Part shown: positions 16,550 through 25,561 of the stretch, piece after piece
Numbering within the stretch: the stretch's first letter is position 1
Layout: every line of letters starts with the position of its first letter
Assembly: GCA_017308375.1 (NCBI GenBank)
Contig: JAFKEW010000053.1
Span: 40,291 to 104,290 of the forward strand
Source: Alphaproteobacteria bacterium
GTDB taxonomy: Bacteria > Pseudomonadota > Alphaproteobacteria > Micropepsales > Micropepsaceae
Reading direction: 5' to 3'
Length of the DNA stretch: 64,000 nt
Translations under genes and position numbers: made by a program
Notes under the pieces: model-generated
The model's input: the letters and a program-made list of their open reading frames with translations, nothing else
Databases searched by the model: none
Told to the model about the DNA's origin: nothing

Positions 16550-17962
16550 TCAGCGGGTTGTGAACTTGCCCAGCACCGTGGGTTCGGCGCTGTCCGGCGT
16601 GGCTTTGAGGAAGCGGATGCGGCAGCAAAGCCCCGTTTCCCCATAATCCATGGTCACCACGCCCGCGCGTTCGCGCGACGGCGCGAATTTGATCACCCGC
16701 GTGCCGAAGCCCGGCTTGATCGGTTTTTCGGGCGTGGGGCCGCCCTGTTCCGTCCACACGATCTCAACCCATTCGCCATCGCTGGCGATTTCAGAACTCC
16801 AGCTTAGAGAAACGCGCCCATCCGGCACCGACAAGGCGCCATATTTGAGGGCGTTGGTCGCAAGCTCGTGAATGGCCAACGCCAGCGAGCCGCCGGTATC
16901 CGCCGAGAGCGGTACGGACGGGCCTTCGATCCGCAAGCGGGTGGACTCTTCTTCCGTAAAGGGGGCGAGTGTCGCGCGGGCCACCGCCTGAAGATCGGGG
17001 TTGACGCCGCTTGCGATTGCAAGATCGGCCGCGCCACTCAGCGCATGAAGACGGCCGGTGAATTTGTGGAGGAAGCCGTCAACCTGCGGAGAATTGCGCG
17101 GCCGTGAACTTTGCGCCAGCGAGCCGATCACAGTGAACAGGTTTTTCAGGCGGTGACGTAGCTCCCCGATCAGCAATTCGCGCTGTTCGCGTGCCAGCCT
17201 GCGCTCGTGAATGTCAGTGATCGTGGTGACCCATTCGCGCACATGGCCGCGGGAATCCAGGATCGGCACCGTGCGCGCGGTGTACCAGCGCCAGTCGTCG
17301 TCCTTCGCATTCCACATGCGGAATTCGGCCTGATGGAATCCGTTCTCCGCGATCATGGCGACATCGGGCAGCACCTTGCCGCGATCGTCTTCATGGATGC
17401 TTGTGATCCAGGCGTGATCGCGATAGCCGGGCCAGGTCACGCCGGTCAGTTCCGTCCAGCCGGATTGGGGTGCGTGCACCCTTCCTTCCGCATCGGTGGT
17501 CCACACCACGCCCGCTGTCGCGCTGGCCAATTGCCGGTAACGGTTCTCGCTGCGCTCCAACTCTCGCAATGCATTGCGCAGCCATTGCGCGATGGCGATC
17601 TGCAATGATGCGGCCAGTGTAAAGATGCCGATGCTGACCCATTGCCCCGGTGTGGGAAAATCAGCGGTGGAAGGCGGCAACAGGAACAGAAAAGTTCCGC
17701 ACACGATGCTGAGCAGGAGAGAGGCCGCGCCCATCCGCCAGCCCGACAGGATCGTGACCGCCATGACGGCCGGAAAATAAAAGGCAAATGGCGCGCCGTT
17801 TGTGACGATGCCGGTGGCAAATCGCAATGCGGTCGCCGCGCCGATAATCACCAGCAAAAGCAGCATTCGGTACCACAGCGGCCGCGGTTTCAGGATGGAC
17901 GCGATCACGGATGGACGATTGTCATCCGCACGCCAATGCATGTTTTGAAACCAACCCGGCAT
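16550..17962 (-). CDS. Membrane-bound PAS sensor histidine kinase, HWE/HisKA_2 type
   Basis: A sensor kinase of about 470 residues. The N-terminus has four membrane helices in the DUF4118-like pattern (MLLLLVIIGAATALRF, FYFPAVMAVTILSGW, LLLSIVCGTFLFLL, IFTLAASLQIAIAQWL). A PAS/PAC domain follows (GVVWTTDAEGRV, then WVTTITDIHERR), then the phospho-acceptor box ELRHRLKNLFTVIGSLA with His at about 270, and an ATPase domain with the N-box AIHELATNALKYGALS. HWE and HisKA_2 kinases are most common in Alphaproteobacteria and often signal in general stress or light responses. No response regulator is adjacent, so it is an orphan. The start is uncertain: I chose ATG at 17962 behind GGAG; the frame runs to 18088, and 17941 is another option. 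Confidence 0.85.
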   Translation of the reverse strand: MPGWFQNMHWRADDNRPSVIASILKPRPLWYRMLLLLVIIGAATALRFATGIVTNGAPFAFYFPAVMAVTILSGWRMGAASLLLSIVCGTFLFLLPPSTADFPTPGQWVSIGIFTLAASLQIAIAQWLRNALRELERSENRYRQLASATAGVVWTTDAEGRVHAPQSGWTELTGVTWPGYRDHAWITSIHEDDRGKVLPDVAMIAENGFHQAEFRMWNAKDDDWRWYTARTVPILDSRGHVREWVTTITDIHERRLAREQRELLIGELRHRLKNLFTVIGSLAQSSRPRNSPQVDGFLHKFTGRLHALSGAADLAIASGVNPDLQAVARATLAPFTEEESTRLRIEGPSVPLSADTGGSLALAIHELATNALKYGALSVPDGRVSLSWSSEIASDGEWVEIVWTEQGGPTPEKPIKPGFGTRVIKFAPSRERAGVVTMDYGETGLCCRIRFLKATPDSAEPTVLGKFTTR

Positions 17963-18069
17963 CCATGTCGCTCCAGCCCAGCTTGCATGGACGGCGGAGC
18001 CGATCTGTATCACCGCCGTTTGGTACCCGCACATCGGCACCATCGGAATTATTACCCGATTTTCACTTG

Positions 18070-18086
18070 GCGCAACATGATTGCGC
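18070..18086. promoter_or_regulatory. Inverted repeat in divergent promoter region
   Basis: GCGCAA, five bases, TTGCGC form a small perfect dyad between the divergent sensor kinase and amidohydrolase genes. A TTGACA box begins at 18102, 16 bases downstream, and could be the -35 element of the amidohydrolase promoter. No regulator can be assigned. Confidence 0.3.
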
Positions 18087-18167
18087 AAATCCGATCAGGG
18101 CTTGACAAGCCGTGACAGGGGGAAAACCGTCTTCGTTCGAGATATTAAAATGTGAGGGTGGTTCGCA

Positions 18168-19895
18168 ATGACGGCGGAATTCGATCTGATCATCCGGGAT
18201 GGGGAAATTGCCGATGGACGCGGCGGTGCGCTTTATCAGGGTGATGTCGCAATCAAAGACGGCCGCATTGCGGCGGTTGGCACAGTGCCGGGCCATGGCC
18301 GCGAAGAACTGGATGCGCGCGGAAAAATCGTTTCGCCGGGCTTCGTCGATATTCATACCCATTATGACGGGCAATCGACCTGGGACAGTCATCTGGCACC
18401 GTCAAGCTGGCATGGTGTGACCACGGTCGTCATGGGCAATTGCGGCGTCGGCTTCGCACCGGTGCGCCCCTCCGATCAGGACCGCCTGATCGAATTGATG
18501 GAAGGGGTGGAAGACATTCCCGGTGTTGCCCTGCACGAAGGCCTGAGCTGGGCATGGCACAGTTTTGCGGACTATCTCGATGCGGTGGCGGCGCGTCCGC
18601 ATGACATCGATATCTGTGCGCAGCTTCCCCATGGCGCGTTGCGTGTTTATGTGATGGGCGAACGTGGCGCGCGCCTGGAACCGGCGACGGAAAAGGACAT
18701 CGCTGAAATGCGCGCCTTGAGCGCGGAGGCGATGCGTGCCGGTGCGATCGGCTTTTCCACCTCGCGCACGCTCAATCACCGCACGGTGAAGGGCGACCCG
18801 ACGCCGAGCCTGCGCGCGACGGAGGCGGAGTTGATGGGCATTGCGCAAGGGCTGGCCGATGCCGGTTCCGGCGTGATCGAACTGATCTCCGATTTCAACA
18901 CACCGGATGTGGATACAGAGTTCGGCATGATCCGCCGTCTGGTGGAGAAAACCGGCCGGCCGCTTTCGCTGTCGCTGGCGCAAGGCCACAGCCATCCCGA
19001 TGGCTGGCGCACGATTCTGAATCATATTGAATCGGCATCGCGCGATGGTCTGCCGATCCGCGCACAAATCGCGCCGCGCCCGATCGGAATCCTGCTGGGG
19101 CTGCAGGGCACGCTCAATCCATTCTCGGCGCACGAAACCTTTGCCGCGATCAAGGACAAGCCGCTGGCGGAAAAGCTCAGCGCGATGCGCGATCCGGCAT
19201 TCCGCGCCCGCATGATGGCGGAAACCGATGCGCGGCAATCCCACCCGCTGGCGCGCCGCGTAATGGCCTTCGATCAGATTTTCCCGCTGGGCGATCCGCC
19301 GGATTATGAGCCGCCGCAATCGCAGGCGTTGGCCAACATTGCCGCGCGCCGCGGCATCAGCCCGGTCGAACTGGCTTACGACATGCTGCTGGAGGATGAG
19401 GGCCGCAGCTTCCTGTTCATGCCTTTTGCCAATTATGCGCGCTACAATCTGGATGTCTGTGGCGAGATGATTGCCCATCCCGATTGCGTCATGGGGCTGG
19501 GTGATGGCGGTGCCCATGTCGGCATCATTTCCGATGCCAGCTTCATGACCTATCTGCTGACCCATTGGGGGCGTGATCGCGCCAAGGGCAAGTTCGATAT
19601 CGGCTGGCTGATCAAGCGGCAGACGGCGGATACCGCGCGTGCTGTTGGGCTGCATGATCGCGGTGTGCTGGCGCCGGGCATGAAGGCCGATGTCAATGTA
19701 ATCGATTTCGCTGCGCTGCAGGTCAAGGCACCCAGCATGGCTTACGATCTGCCGGCGGGCGGCAAGCGCCTGCTGCAAGGTGCATCGGGCTATGATGCGA
19801 CCATCGTGTCGGGTGAGGTCATCTATCGCGATGGCGTGGCGACCGGCGCGCTGCCGGGCAAGCTGGTGCGCGGTCCGCAGACGCGCCCGGCCTGA
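18168..19895 (+). CDS. N-acyl-D-amino-acid deacylase-type amidohydrolase
   Basis: A 575-residue metal-dependent hydrolase of the D-aminoacylase branch of the amidohydrolase superfamily, which cleaves N-acyl bonds of D-amino acids or related amides. The metal ligands His63 and His65 are in VDIHTHYDGQSTWD. The family's MGNCGVGFAPVRP loop and the long C-terminal strand LGDGGAHVGIISDAS, with the catalytic Asp, are present. The N-terminal beta-sandwich DLIIRDGEIADGRGG completes the fold. It is followed by a TauD-type dioxygenase 12 bases downstream with a very strong ribosome-binding site, so the two form an operon. Substrate is unknown; many members annotated this way act on other cyclic or acyl amides. 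Confidence 0.82.
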   Translation: MTAEFDLIIRDGEIADGRGGALYQGDVAIKDGRIAAVGTVPGHGREELDARGKIVSPGFVDIHTHYDGQSTWDSHLAPSSWHGVTTVVMGNCGVGFAPVRPSDQDRLIELMEGVEDIPGVALHEGLSWAWHSFADYLDAVAARPHDIDICAQLPHGALRVYVMGERGARLEPATEKDIAEMRALSAEAMRAGAIGFSTSRTLNHRTVKGDPTPSLRATEAELMGIAQGLADAGSGVIELISDFNTPDVDTEFGMIRRLVEKTGRPLSLSLAQGHSHPDGWRTILNHIESASRDGLPIRAQIAPRPIGILLGLQGTLNPFSAHETFAAIKDKPLAEKLSAMRDPAFRARMMAETDARQSHPLARRVMAFDQIFPLGDPPDYEPPQSQALANIAARRGISPVELAYDMLLEDEGRSFLFMPFANYARYNLDVCGEMIAHPDCVMGLGDGGAHVGIISDASFMTYLLTHWGRDRAKGKFDIGWLIKRQTADTARAVGLHDRGVLAPGMKADVNVIDFAALQVKAPSMAYDLPAGGKRLLQGASGYDATIVSGEVIYRDGVATGALPGKLVRGPQTRPA

Positions 19896-19907
19896 AGGAG
19901 GCACGCA

Positions 19908-20951
19908 ATGACAACCGGCGTTGCACCGGAAAGGCTTGAAACCCATATCGCCTGGCAGGCGAAGGATGTCGCCGATCCGGAAAGCTGGACCGTGCGGCTT
20001 TCGCCGGAGGATCGGCGCGAACTGGATGCGGCACTCGCCCACGCCAAAACCGTGTCGCGCGATCTGCTCGACATCGGGCTGGAAGATTTTCCGCTCGATG
20101 GTCTTGCCGAAAAGCTCTCCGCCATCGAACGCGAATTGATCGACGGGCGCGGTTTCGTGCGGATTTCGGCGCTGGATACCGCGCGCTATGACGATGATGA
20201 ACTGACCATGCTCTATTGGGGCATCGGGCTTCATCTGGGCGACCCGTGGCCGCAGAATGCCAAGGGCCATCTGATGGGCGATGTCACCGATCAGGGCAAG
20301 GCGCTGACCGATCCGACCTTTCGCGGCAATGAGCTGGGGCAGATCGCACTCGACTATCATACCGATGGTGCCGACCTGATCGGACTGATGTGTTTGCGCA
20401 AGGCGCATACGGGCGGGCTTTCCTGTGTTGCCAATGTGGTGGCGATTTATAACGAGATGGTGGCCACGCGGCCCGATCTGGTGGCCGCACTTTACGAGGC
20501 GCTGCCTTACGATTTCCGTGGTGAGCAGCGTGCCGGCACAAAGCCGTTCTATGAGTTTCCGGTTTTCACCGCCCATGCCGGGCGGCTGTTCGTGCGCTTC
20601 ATTCCGGCTTATATCCGCGCCTCCCAGCGCCATGCCGATGCCCCGCGTCTGTCGCCCAGGGCGGAGGAGGCGCTGGACATGGTCAGTACGATGGCGCGTG
20701 ATCCGCGCAACAATGTCTATATGGATCTGCAACCGGGCGAGATGCAGTTCATCAACAATTACCATGTGCTGCATGGCCGCACCGCCTATGAGGATAGCGC
20801 GGAGGCCGGGGAGAAGCGTCATCTCAAGCGCCTGTGGCTCGCGACACGATATTTGAAGGATCGCCCGCCGCATTTCCGCCGGCAGGAGAACAGCCATTGG
20901 GCGGCCCGCCGGACCGCAAGCCATATTGCCGCGGTGGCGCGGCCGCATTGA
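19908..20951 (+). CDS. TauD/TfdA-like Fe(II)/2-oxoglutarate dioxygenase
   Basis: A 347-residue oxygenase of the clavaminate synthase/TauD superfamily. The iron-binding HxD is His151-x-Asp153 in DYHTDGADLIG. The distal histidine is in NNYHVLHGRTAYED, and the 2-oxoglutarate-binding arginine is likely in KRLWLATR. A textbook AAGGAGG lies eight bases before the ATG. Coupled to the upstream amidohydrolase, it may hydroxylate the product or substrate of that enzyme, but nothing in the sequence identifies it. No signal peptide, so the reaction is cytoplasmic. Confidence 0.8.
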   Translation: MTTGVAPERLETHIAWQAKDVADPESWTVRLSPEDRRELDAALAHAKTVSRDLLDIGLEDFPLDGLAEKLSAIERELIDGRGFVRISALDTARYDDDELTMLYWGIGLHLGDPWPQNAKGHLMGDVTDQGKALTDPTFRGNELGQIALDYHTDGADLIGLMCLRKAHTGGLSCVANVVAIYNEMVATRPDLVAALYEALPYDFRGEQRAGTKPFYEFPVFTAHAGRLFVRFIPAYIRASQRHADAPRLSPRAEEALDMVSTMARDPRNNVYMDLQPGEMQFINNYHVLHGRTAYEDSAEAGEKRHLKRLWLATRYLKDRPPHFRRQENSHWAARRTASHIAAVARPH

Positions 20952-21060
20952 AAGCCCCGCTTTTCCTTGGGGGGTGCGTGAACCTGCGCCATTGACCGGG
21001 GTGAAGGCGCCCCTAATCTCGTGACCGTTCTGGGCTCAGCCTGTCCGGCCGGAGGTCACG

Positions 21061-21423
21061 ATGAAAATAGCTGCGTTTCTGCCAGCCCTTGCCGCCATCG
21101 GCATTGCGCTCTCCGCCGCGACGGCGGCTTCTGCGCATGCCCATCTGGAGCGCGCCGCACCGGCCGAAAATGCCGTGCTCTCCCATGCGCCGGAAATGAT
21201 TGTGCTTCATTTCAGCGAAGGGCTGGAGCCTGCCTTCAGCAATGTGGCCGTGACCGATGCAGATGGAAAATCCGTACCGGTGGGAAAGCCTGCCGTTCAT
21301 GACAAGATCATGAAACTGAAACTGCCCGCGCTTTCTCCCGGCCGTTATCGTGTGAAGTGGAACGCGGTTTCCACCGATACGCATCGTTCCGAAGGTGGTT
21401 ACAGTTTCACGGTTTCCCCGTGA
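21061..21423 (+). CDS. copC: Periplasmic copper-binding protein CopC
   Basis: A 120-residue periplasmic copper carrier. The signal peptide ends ASA before HAHLERAAPAENA, so cleavage leaves the amino-terminal histidine that CopC proteins use to bind Cu(II). The other conserved ligands are in WNAVSTDTHRSEGGYSF near the C-terminus. The beta-barrel length is standard. Its TGA stop overlaps the GTG start of copD, so the two are translationally coupled. The pair is known to bring copper into the cytoplasm or across the inner membrane for copper enzymes; which use applies here is unknown, although the FGE upstream is a copper enzyme. Confidence 0.92.
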   Translation: MKIAAFLPALAAIGIALSAATAASAHAHLERAAPAENAVLSHAPEMIVLHFSEGLEPAFSNVAVTDADGKSVPVGKPAVHDKIMKLKLPALSPGRYRVKWNAVSTDTHRSEGGYSFTVSP

Positions 21424-22283
21424 ATGCGGTCTACGCGCTGGCCCAGGCCGCGCATTTTCTCTGCCTGATGCTGCTGTTTGGCGGTGGGGCATTCGCGCTG
21501 CTGCTCAAACGGCAGGGGCGCGCGGTGCCATCCGGTGTGTTCACGCGCAACGAACAGCTTGGGCTTGTCGCCGCCGCGCTGGTTCTGACGCTGCTTGCGT
21601 TTTTCCATACGGCGGCTGCGATGAGCGGGGAAGGGTTGTTTCGGCTGACACCCGGCGTCACCCATCGTGTGCTGTTCGACACGCGCTTCGGTTATATGGC
21701 GGCGGTGCAGTTTGCCTTGTTGCTGGGTCTGCTGGCGATCCTTCTGCTCTGGCATCGCTCGGTACAGGCGTGGTGCGCGGCGGTGGGCGGTTTCTCGCTC
21801 GCTGCGCTGGCTGTTACCAGCCATGCCGCCGCCGCGATTGCAGTGGGCGGTGCGGTGGATGCGGTGCACCTTCTGGCAGCGGGTTTCTGGATCGGCGGCC
21901 TTGCCGTTCTGTTGCGCATCGTGATGCGGGACAAGGGCGGCGACGGGCGCCTTCACGTGCTGCGCACATTTTCATTGTGGGGCACCCTTGCCGTGGCGGC
22001 GCTGGTGGTGGCCGGCATCGCCAATGCGATGATCATTCTGCTCCCGGCCGAGGGCGCGCCCTCCTATTCCTGGCTGACGCTTCTGGGTTTCAAGCTGGTA
22101 TTGGCGGCGTTCATGATCGCGCTGGCGTTGACCAACCGGCTGTCGCTGGTGCCGCGCATGGCGGAGGGCGATACCGAAGCCGATCAAACGTTGGTGTGGA
22201 GCATGACGGCGGAAATCGCACTCGGCGTCATTGTCGTGATTCTGGCCGGTTTTCTAGGCCTCAGCAGTCCCATGGCCAGTTGA
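21420..22283 (+). CDS. copD: Copper transport membrane protein CopD
   Basis: A 287-residue inner-membrane protein with about eight hydrophobic helices and the CopD-domain histidines in LAVTSHAAAAIAVGGAVDAVHLLAAGFWIGGLAVLL. I chose the GTG at 21420 because it overlaps the copC stop as GTGA and gives a protein starting at the first membrane helix (VYALAQAAHFLCLMLL); the frame upstream is antisignal sequence inside copC. It works with CopC in copper uptake. Confidence 0.88.
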   Translation: MNAVYALAQAAHFLCLMLLFGGGAFALLLKRQGRAVPSGVFTRNEQLGLVAAALVLTLLAFFHTAAAMSGEGLFRLTPGVTHRVLFDTRFGYMAAVQFALLLGLLAILLLWHRSVQAWCAAVGGFSLAALAVTSHAAAAIAVGGAVDAVHLLAAGFWIGGLAVLLRIVMRDKGGDGRLHVLRTFSLWGTLAVAALVVAGIANAMIILLPAEGAPSYSWLTLLGFKLVLAAFMIALALTNRLSLVPRMAEGDTEADQTLVWSMTAEIALGVIVVILAGFLGLSSPMAS

Positions 22284-22321
22284 TGGGTCCCCATTTTCCG
22301 GGTCAGCCCTCTTGACGTGAA

Positions 22322-22343
22322 GATAGTTTCATTTGAAACTATC
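22322..22343. promoter_or_regulatory. MarR-type operator before hppD
   Basis: GATAGTTTCA and TGAAACTATC are perfect inverted repeats separated by two bases, giving a 22-base dyad. TTGACG at 22312-22317 is a plausible -35 box, so the dyad would cover the spacer and -10 region. The marR gene is the last gene of the same operon, so autoregulated repression of tyrosine degradation is the likely meaning. Both the size and the position are typical for MarR dimers. Confidence 0.75.
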
Positions 22344-22392
22344 TCTCAGGATGCAGAGCCTGAAGGCCAGCGCCTCATCAATGGAGCGTGCC

Positions 22393-23451
22393 ATGACCGC
22401 ACTGTGGGAAAACCCGATCGGGACCGATGGGTTCGAGTTTGTGGAATACACTGCGCCCGACGTTGGCGCGCTGCATGTTCTGTTTGAGCAGATGGGATTT
22501 CGCGCCGTGGCGCGCCATCGCGCCAAGGCAGTGACGCTTTACCGTCAGGGTGAGGTGAACTTCATCGTCAATGCGGAACCGGAAAGTCACGGCAGCCGCT
22601 TTGCCCGTGCCCATGGGCCGAGCGCGTGTGCGATGGCGTTTCGCGTGCATGATGCGGCGGCGGCTTACAAGGCGCTTCTGGCGCGCGGCGCCAGGCCGTT
22701 TGCCAACACTGTCGGCCCGATGGAATTGAACATCCCCGCGATCGAGGGGATCGGCGGCAGCGTGATCTATCTCGTCGACCGTTATGGGGAGCATTCGATT
22801 TACGATGTGGATTTCGTGCCCACCGACCCGGCGAAAGGCTTTGCCCATGAAGGGGCGGGCCTCGGCTACATCGATCACGTGACGCACAACGTCTATCGCG
22901 GCAATATGGATCAGTGGGCCGGGTTCTACGAGAAACTCTTCAATTTCCGCGAGATCCGCTATTTCGATATCGAAGGCAAGCTGACCGGCCTCAAATCGCG
23001 CGCGATGACGAGCCCGGATGGGAACATCCGCATTCCGATCAACGAATCCGCCGACGACAAATCGCAGATCGAGGAATATCTCCACCTCTATCGCGGCGAG
23101 GGCATTCAGCACATCGCACTCGGTACCGGCGACATCTACAAATCCATCGAAACCCTGCGCGGCAATGGCGTCAGCTTTCAGGATACGCCGGATACCTATT
23201 ACGAACGGATCGACAATCGCCTGAAAGGCCATGGCGAGGATGTGGAGCGGATGAAACGCGACCGCATTCTGATCGACGGCGGCGCGGATCAGGGGTTGCT
23301 GCTGCAGATTTTCACCCAGAATGCGATCGGCCCGATCTTTTTCGAGGTGATCCAGCGCAAGGGCAATGAAGGTTTTGGCGAGGGCAATTTCCGCGCCCTG
23401 TTCGAATCGATCGAGGCCGATCAGGTCCGCCGCGGAGTGCTGCAGGGATGA
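22393..23451 (+). CDS. hppD: 4-Hydroxyphenylpyruvate dioxygenase
   Basis: This enzyme turns 4-hydroxyphenylpyruvate into homogentisate, the second step of tyrosine degradation. The 352-residue protein has the N-terminal ENPIGTDGFEFVEYTAPD and the iron ligands His in YIDHVTHNV, His in GIQHIALGTGDIYKS and Glu in GPIFFEVIQRKGNEGFGEGNF. I chose ATG at 22393 because GGAG sits six bases before it; ATGs at 22381 and 22333 are also in frame. It is the first gene of the operon hppD-hmgA-fahA-maiA-marR and overlaps hmgA by four bases (ATGA). The MarR-type dyad at 22322 lies in its promoter. Confidence 0.95.
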   Translation: MTALWENPIGTDGFEFVEYTAPDVGALHVLFEQMGFRAVARHRAKAVTLYRQGEVNFIVNAEPESHGSRFARAHGPSACAMAFRVHDAAAAYKALLARGARPFANTVGPMELNIPAIEGIGGSVIYLVDRYGEHSIYDVDFVPTDPAKGFAHEGAGLGYIDHVTHNVYRGNMDQWAGFYEKLFNFREIRYFDIEGKLTGLKSRAMTSPDGNIRIPINESADDKSQIEEYLHLYRGEGIQHIALGTGDIYKSIETLRGNGVSFQDTPDTYYERIDNRLKGHGEDVERMKRDRILIDGGADQGLLLQIFTQNAIGPIFFEVIQRKGNEGFGEGNFRALFESIEADQVRRGVLQG

Positions 23452-24578
23452 GCGCGCGCCACGCCATTGAATTGCCGCGGATCGAAGGCTTGGTCTCGCA
23501 TCAGGCCCATGCCGATCTTCCGGCCGGAACTTATGAGCGCGAAATCGGGCGCGAAGGGTTTTATGGCCCGGCAAGCCATCTTTATCACGCCCATCCGCCA
23601 ACCGGTTGGGTGGCGTTTGAAGGGCCGCTGCGCCCGCGTGCCTTCGATGCGATGGCGGCCGCGCGCGAAGGGGATGATCCCTTTGCCGCGCCGGTGCTGC
23701 TCTCCAACCCGCATCTGCGCCTGCGCATCTGGTCCCTGCCGCGCGCGATGACGAAGCTGGCGCGCAATGCCGATGGCGATGAGTTGCTGTTCATTCATGC
23801 CGGCGATGGCGCGCTTTATTGCGATTTCGGGCATCTCGCCTATCGCGAAGGCGATTACATCCTACTGCCGCGCGGCACCATGTGGCGGCTTGAGCCCGGT
23901 TCGGCGACAACCGCGCTGATGATCGAGGCGAGCAACGCCGCCTTTCAATTGCCGGAGCGTGGGCTTCTGGGCCCGCATGCGATTTTCGATCCCGCGATGC
24001 TGGAAACCCCGAAGCTGGACGACACTTTCCGTGCCCAGCAGGGCGAACAGGAATGGCGCGTGGCGGTGAAGCGGCGCGGCGCGCTTTCCACCATCACCTA
24101 TCCGTTCAATCCGCTGGATGCGGTGGGGTGGAAGGGAACGCTGGCGCCGGTGAAGCTGAACTGGCGCGACATCCGCCCGGTGATGAGCCACCGTTATCAC
24201 ATTCCGCCATCGGTTCATTCCACCTTTGTCTCCGACCGCTTTGTGGTCTGCACCTTTGTGCCACGGCCGATCGAATCCGATCCCGGTGCGCTGAAGGTAC
24301 CGTTCTTCCATTCGAATGACGATTACGACGAAGTGATCTTCTACCATCAGGGTGAGTTCTTCAGCCGCGACAATATCAAGCCCGGCATGGTGACGTTCCA
24401 CCCCAACGGATTCACCCATGGCCCGCATCCAAAGGCGTTTGCCGCCGGTGCCAGGGCCGCGAAAACCATGACCGATGAAGTGGCGGTGATGATCGATGCG
24501 CGCGATCCGCTGGATTTCGGCGCCGCGGCGGAAGCTGAGGAGTGGCGTGGCTATGCCGAAAGCTGGTCGCCGAAATGA
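23448..24578 (+). CDS. hmgA: Homogentisate 1,2-dioxygenase
   Basis: Ring-cleaving iron dioxygenase that converts homogentisate to maleylacetoacetate. The 376-residue protein shows the cupin core LLFIHAGDGALYCDFGHLAYREGDYILLPRGT, the iron-binding glutamate region FFHSNDDYDEVIFYHQGEF and the histidine region HPNGFTHGPHP. It is shorter than the roughly 430-residue eukaryotic and Pseudomonas enzymes, a known shorter branch of the family. It overlaps hppD and fahA by four bases each, so translation is coupled along the operon. Confidence 0.93.
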   Translation: MSARHAIELPRIEGLVSHQAHADLPAGTYEREIGREGFYGPASHLYHAHPPTGWVAFEGPLRPRAFDAMAAAREGDDPFAAPVLLSNPHLRLRIWSLPRAMTKLARNADGDELLFIHAGDGALYCDFGHLAYREGDYILLPRGTMWRLEPGSATTALMIEASNAAFQLPERGLLGPHAIFDPAMLETPKLDDTFRAQQGEQEWRVAVKRRGALSTITYPFNPLDAVGWKGTLAPVKLNWRDIRPVMSHRYHIPPSVHSTFVSDRFVVCTFVPRPIESDPGALKVPFFHSNDDYDEVIFYHQGEFFSRDNIKPGMVTFHPNGFTHGPHPKAFAAGARAAKTMTDEVAVMIDARDPLDFGAAAEAEEWRGYAESWSPK

Positions 24579-25561
24579 AGCTCGCCTCGTTGAAACAGGG
24601 CCGCGACGGATTGCTGGTGGTGGTTGCCCGCGATCTTTCGCAATGCGTGCCGGTGCCCGATATCGCGCCCACGCTTCAGGCTGCGCTGGATGATTGGGCC
24701 CGTGCCGAACCGCATCTTCTGGAAATCTATGCCCATCTGAATGGCGGTAAGGCGCATGGTGCGCAGGCCTTCGATCCCGCCCAATGTGCGGCGCCGTTGC
24801 CGCGCGCCTATCAATGGGCGGATGGCTCGGCCTATGTCACCCATGTGGAACTGGTGCGCCGGGCGCGTGGGGCAGAGATGCCGCCCGCGTTCTGGACCGA
24901 CCCGCTGATATATCAGGGCGGTTCCGACAATTTTGTGGGGCCGCGCGATCCCATTCTGGCCGCCGATACGGCCTGGGGCATTGATTTTGAGGCGGAAGTG
25001 GCGGTCATCACCGATGATGTGCCAATGGGCACAGCGCCATCGGCCGCGCTGGATCATATTCGGCTCTTGATGCTTGTGAATGATGTCAGCTTGCGCAATT
25101 TGATTCCTGCCGAACTTGCCAAGGGTTTCGGCTTTTTCCAGGGCAAACCGGCAACCAGTTTTTCGCCCGTTGCGGTCACGCCCGATGAGCTGGGGCACGC
25201 CTGGGTGGGCGGCAAGGTGCACCATCCGCTGCATGTCACCTTCAATGGCGATCGTTTCGGTGCGCCCAATGCGGGAGTGGACATGACGTTTTCATTTCCG
25301 CAACTGATCGCCCACGCCGCGAAGACGCGGTTTCTGGGCGCGGGTACCGTCATCGGTTCGGGCACTGTCTCGAACAAGGGCAGTGCGGAGGGATCGTGTT
25401 GCATTGCAGAGCGGCGCTGCCTCGAAACCATCGCCAACGGCTCGCCCGCCACACCGTTTATGAATTTCGGTGACCGGGTGCGGATCGAGATGTTCGATGC
25501 ACACCGGCATTCCATCTTCGGCGCTATCGATCAGGAAGTCGTACATTATGACGGACCGTGA
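24575..25561 (+). CDS. fahA: Fumarylacetoacetate hydrolase
   Basis: The last enzyme of the homogentisate route, splitting fumarylacetoacetate into fumarate and acetoacetate. The 328-residue protein has the FAH-fold metal site in WGIDFEAEVAVITDDVP (Glu, Glu, Asp), LLMLVNDVSLRNLIP, and GTVSNKGSAEGSCCIAERR at the active site. The start ATG overlaps the hmgA stop (ATGA); the frame is open 11 codons upstream inside hmgA. The gene runs 14 bases into maiA. Confidence 0.93.
   Translation: MKLASLKQGRDGLLVVVARDLSQCVPVPDIAPTLQAALDDWARAEPHLLEIYAHLNGGKAHGAQAFDPAQCAAPLPRAYQWADGSAYVTHVELVRRARGAEMPPAFWTDPLIYQGGSDNFVGPRDPILAADTAWGIDFEAEVAVITDDVPMGTAPSAALDHIRLLMLVNDVSLRNLIPAELAKGFGFFQGKPATSFSPVAVTPDELGHAWVGGKVHHPLHVTFNGDRFGAPNAGVDMTFSFPQLIAHAAKTRFLGAGTVIGSGTVSNKGSAEGSCCIAERRCLETIANGSPATPFMNFGDRVRIEMFDAHRHSIFGAIDQEVVHYDGP

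Noticed and set aside
18402..20948. 848-codon open frame on the minus strand.
   Set aside because: It lies exactly antisense to the amidohydrolase and the dioxygenase, which have complete catalytic motifs; its translation is rich in Arg, His and Gly without any domain pattern.
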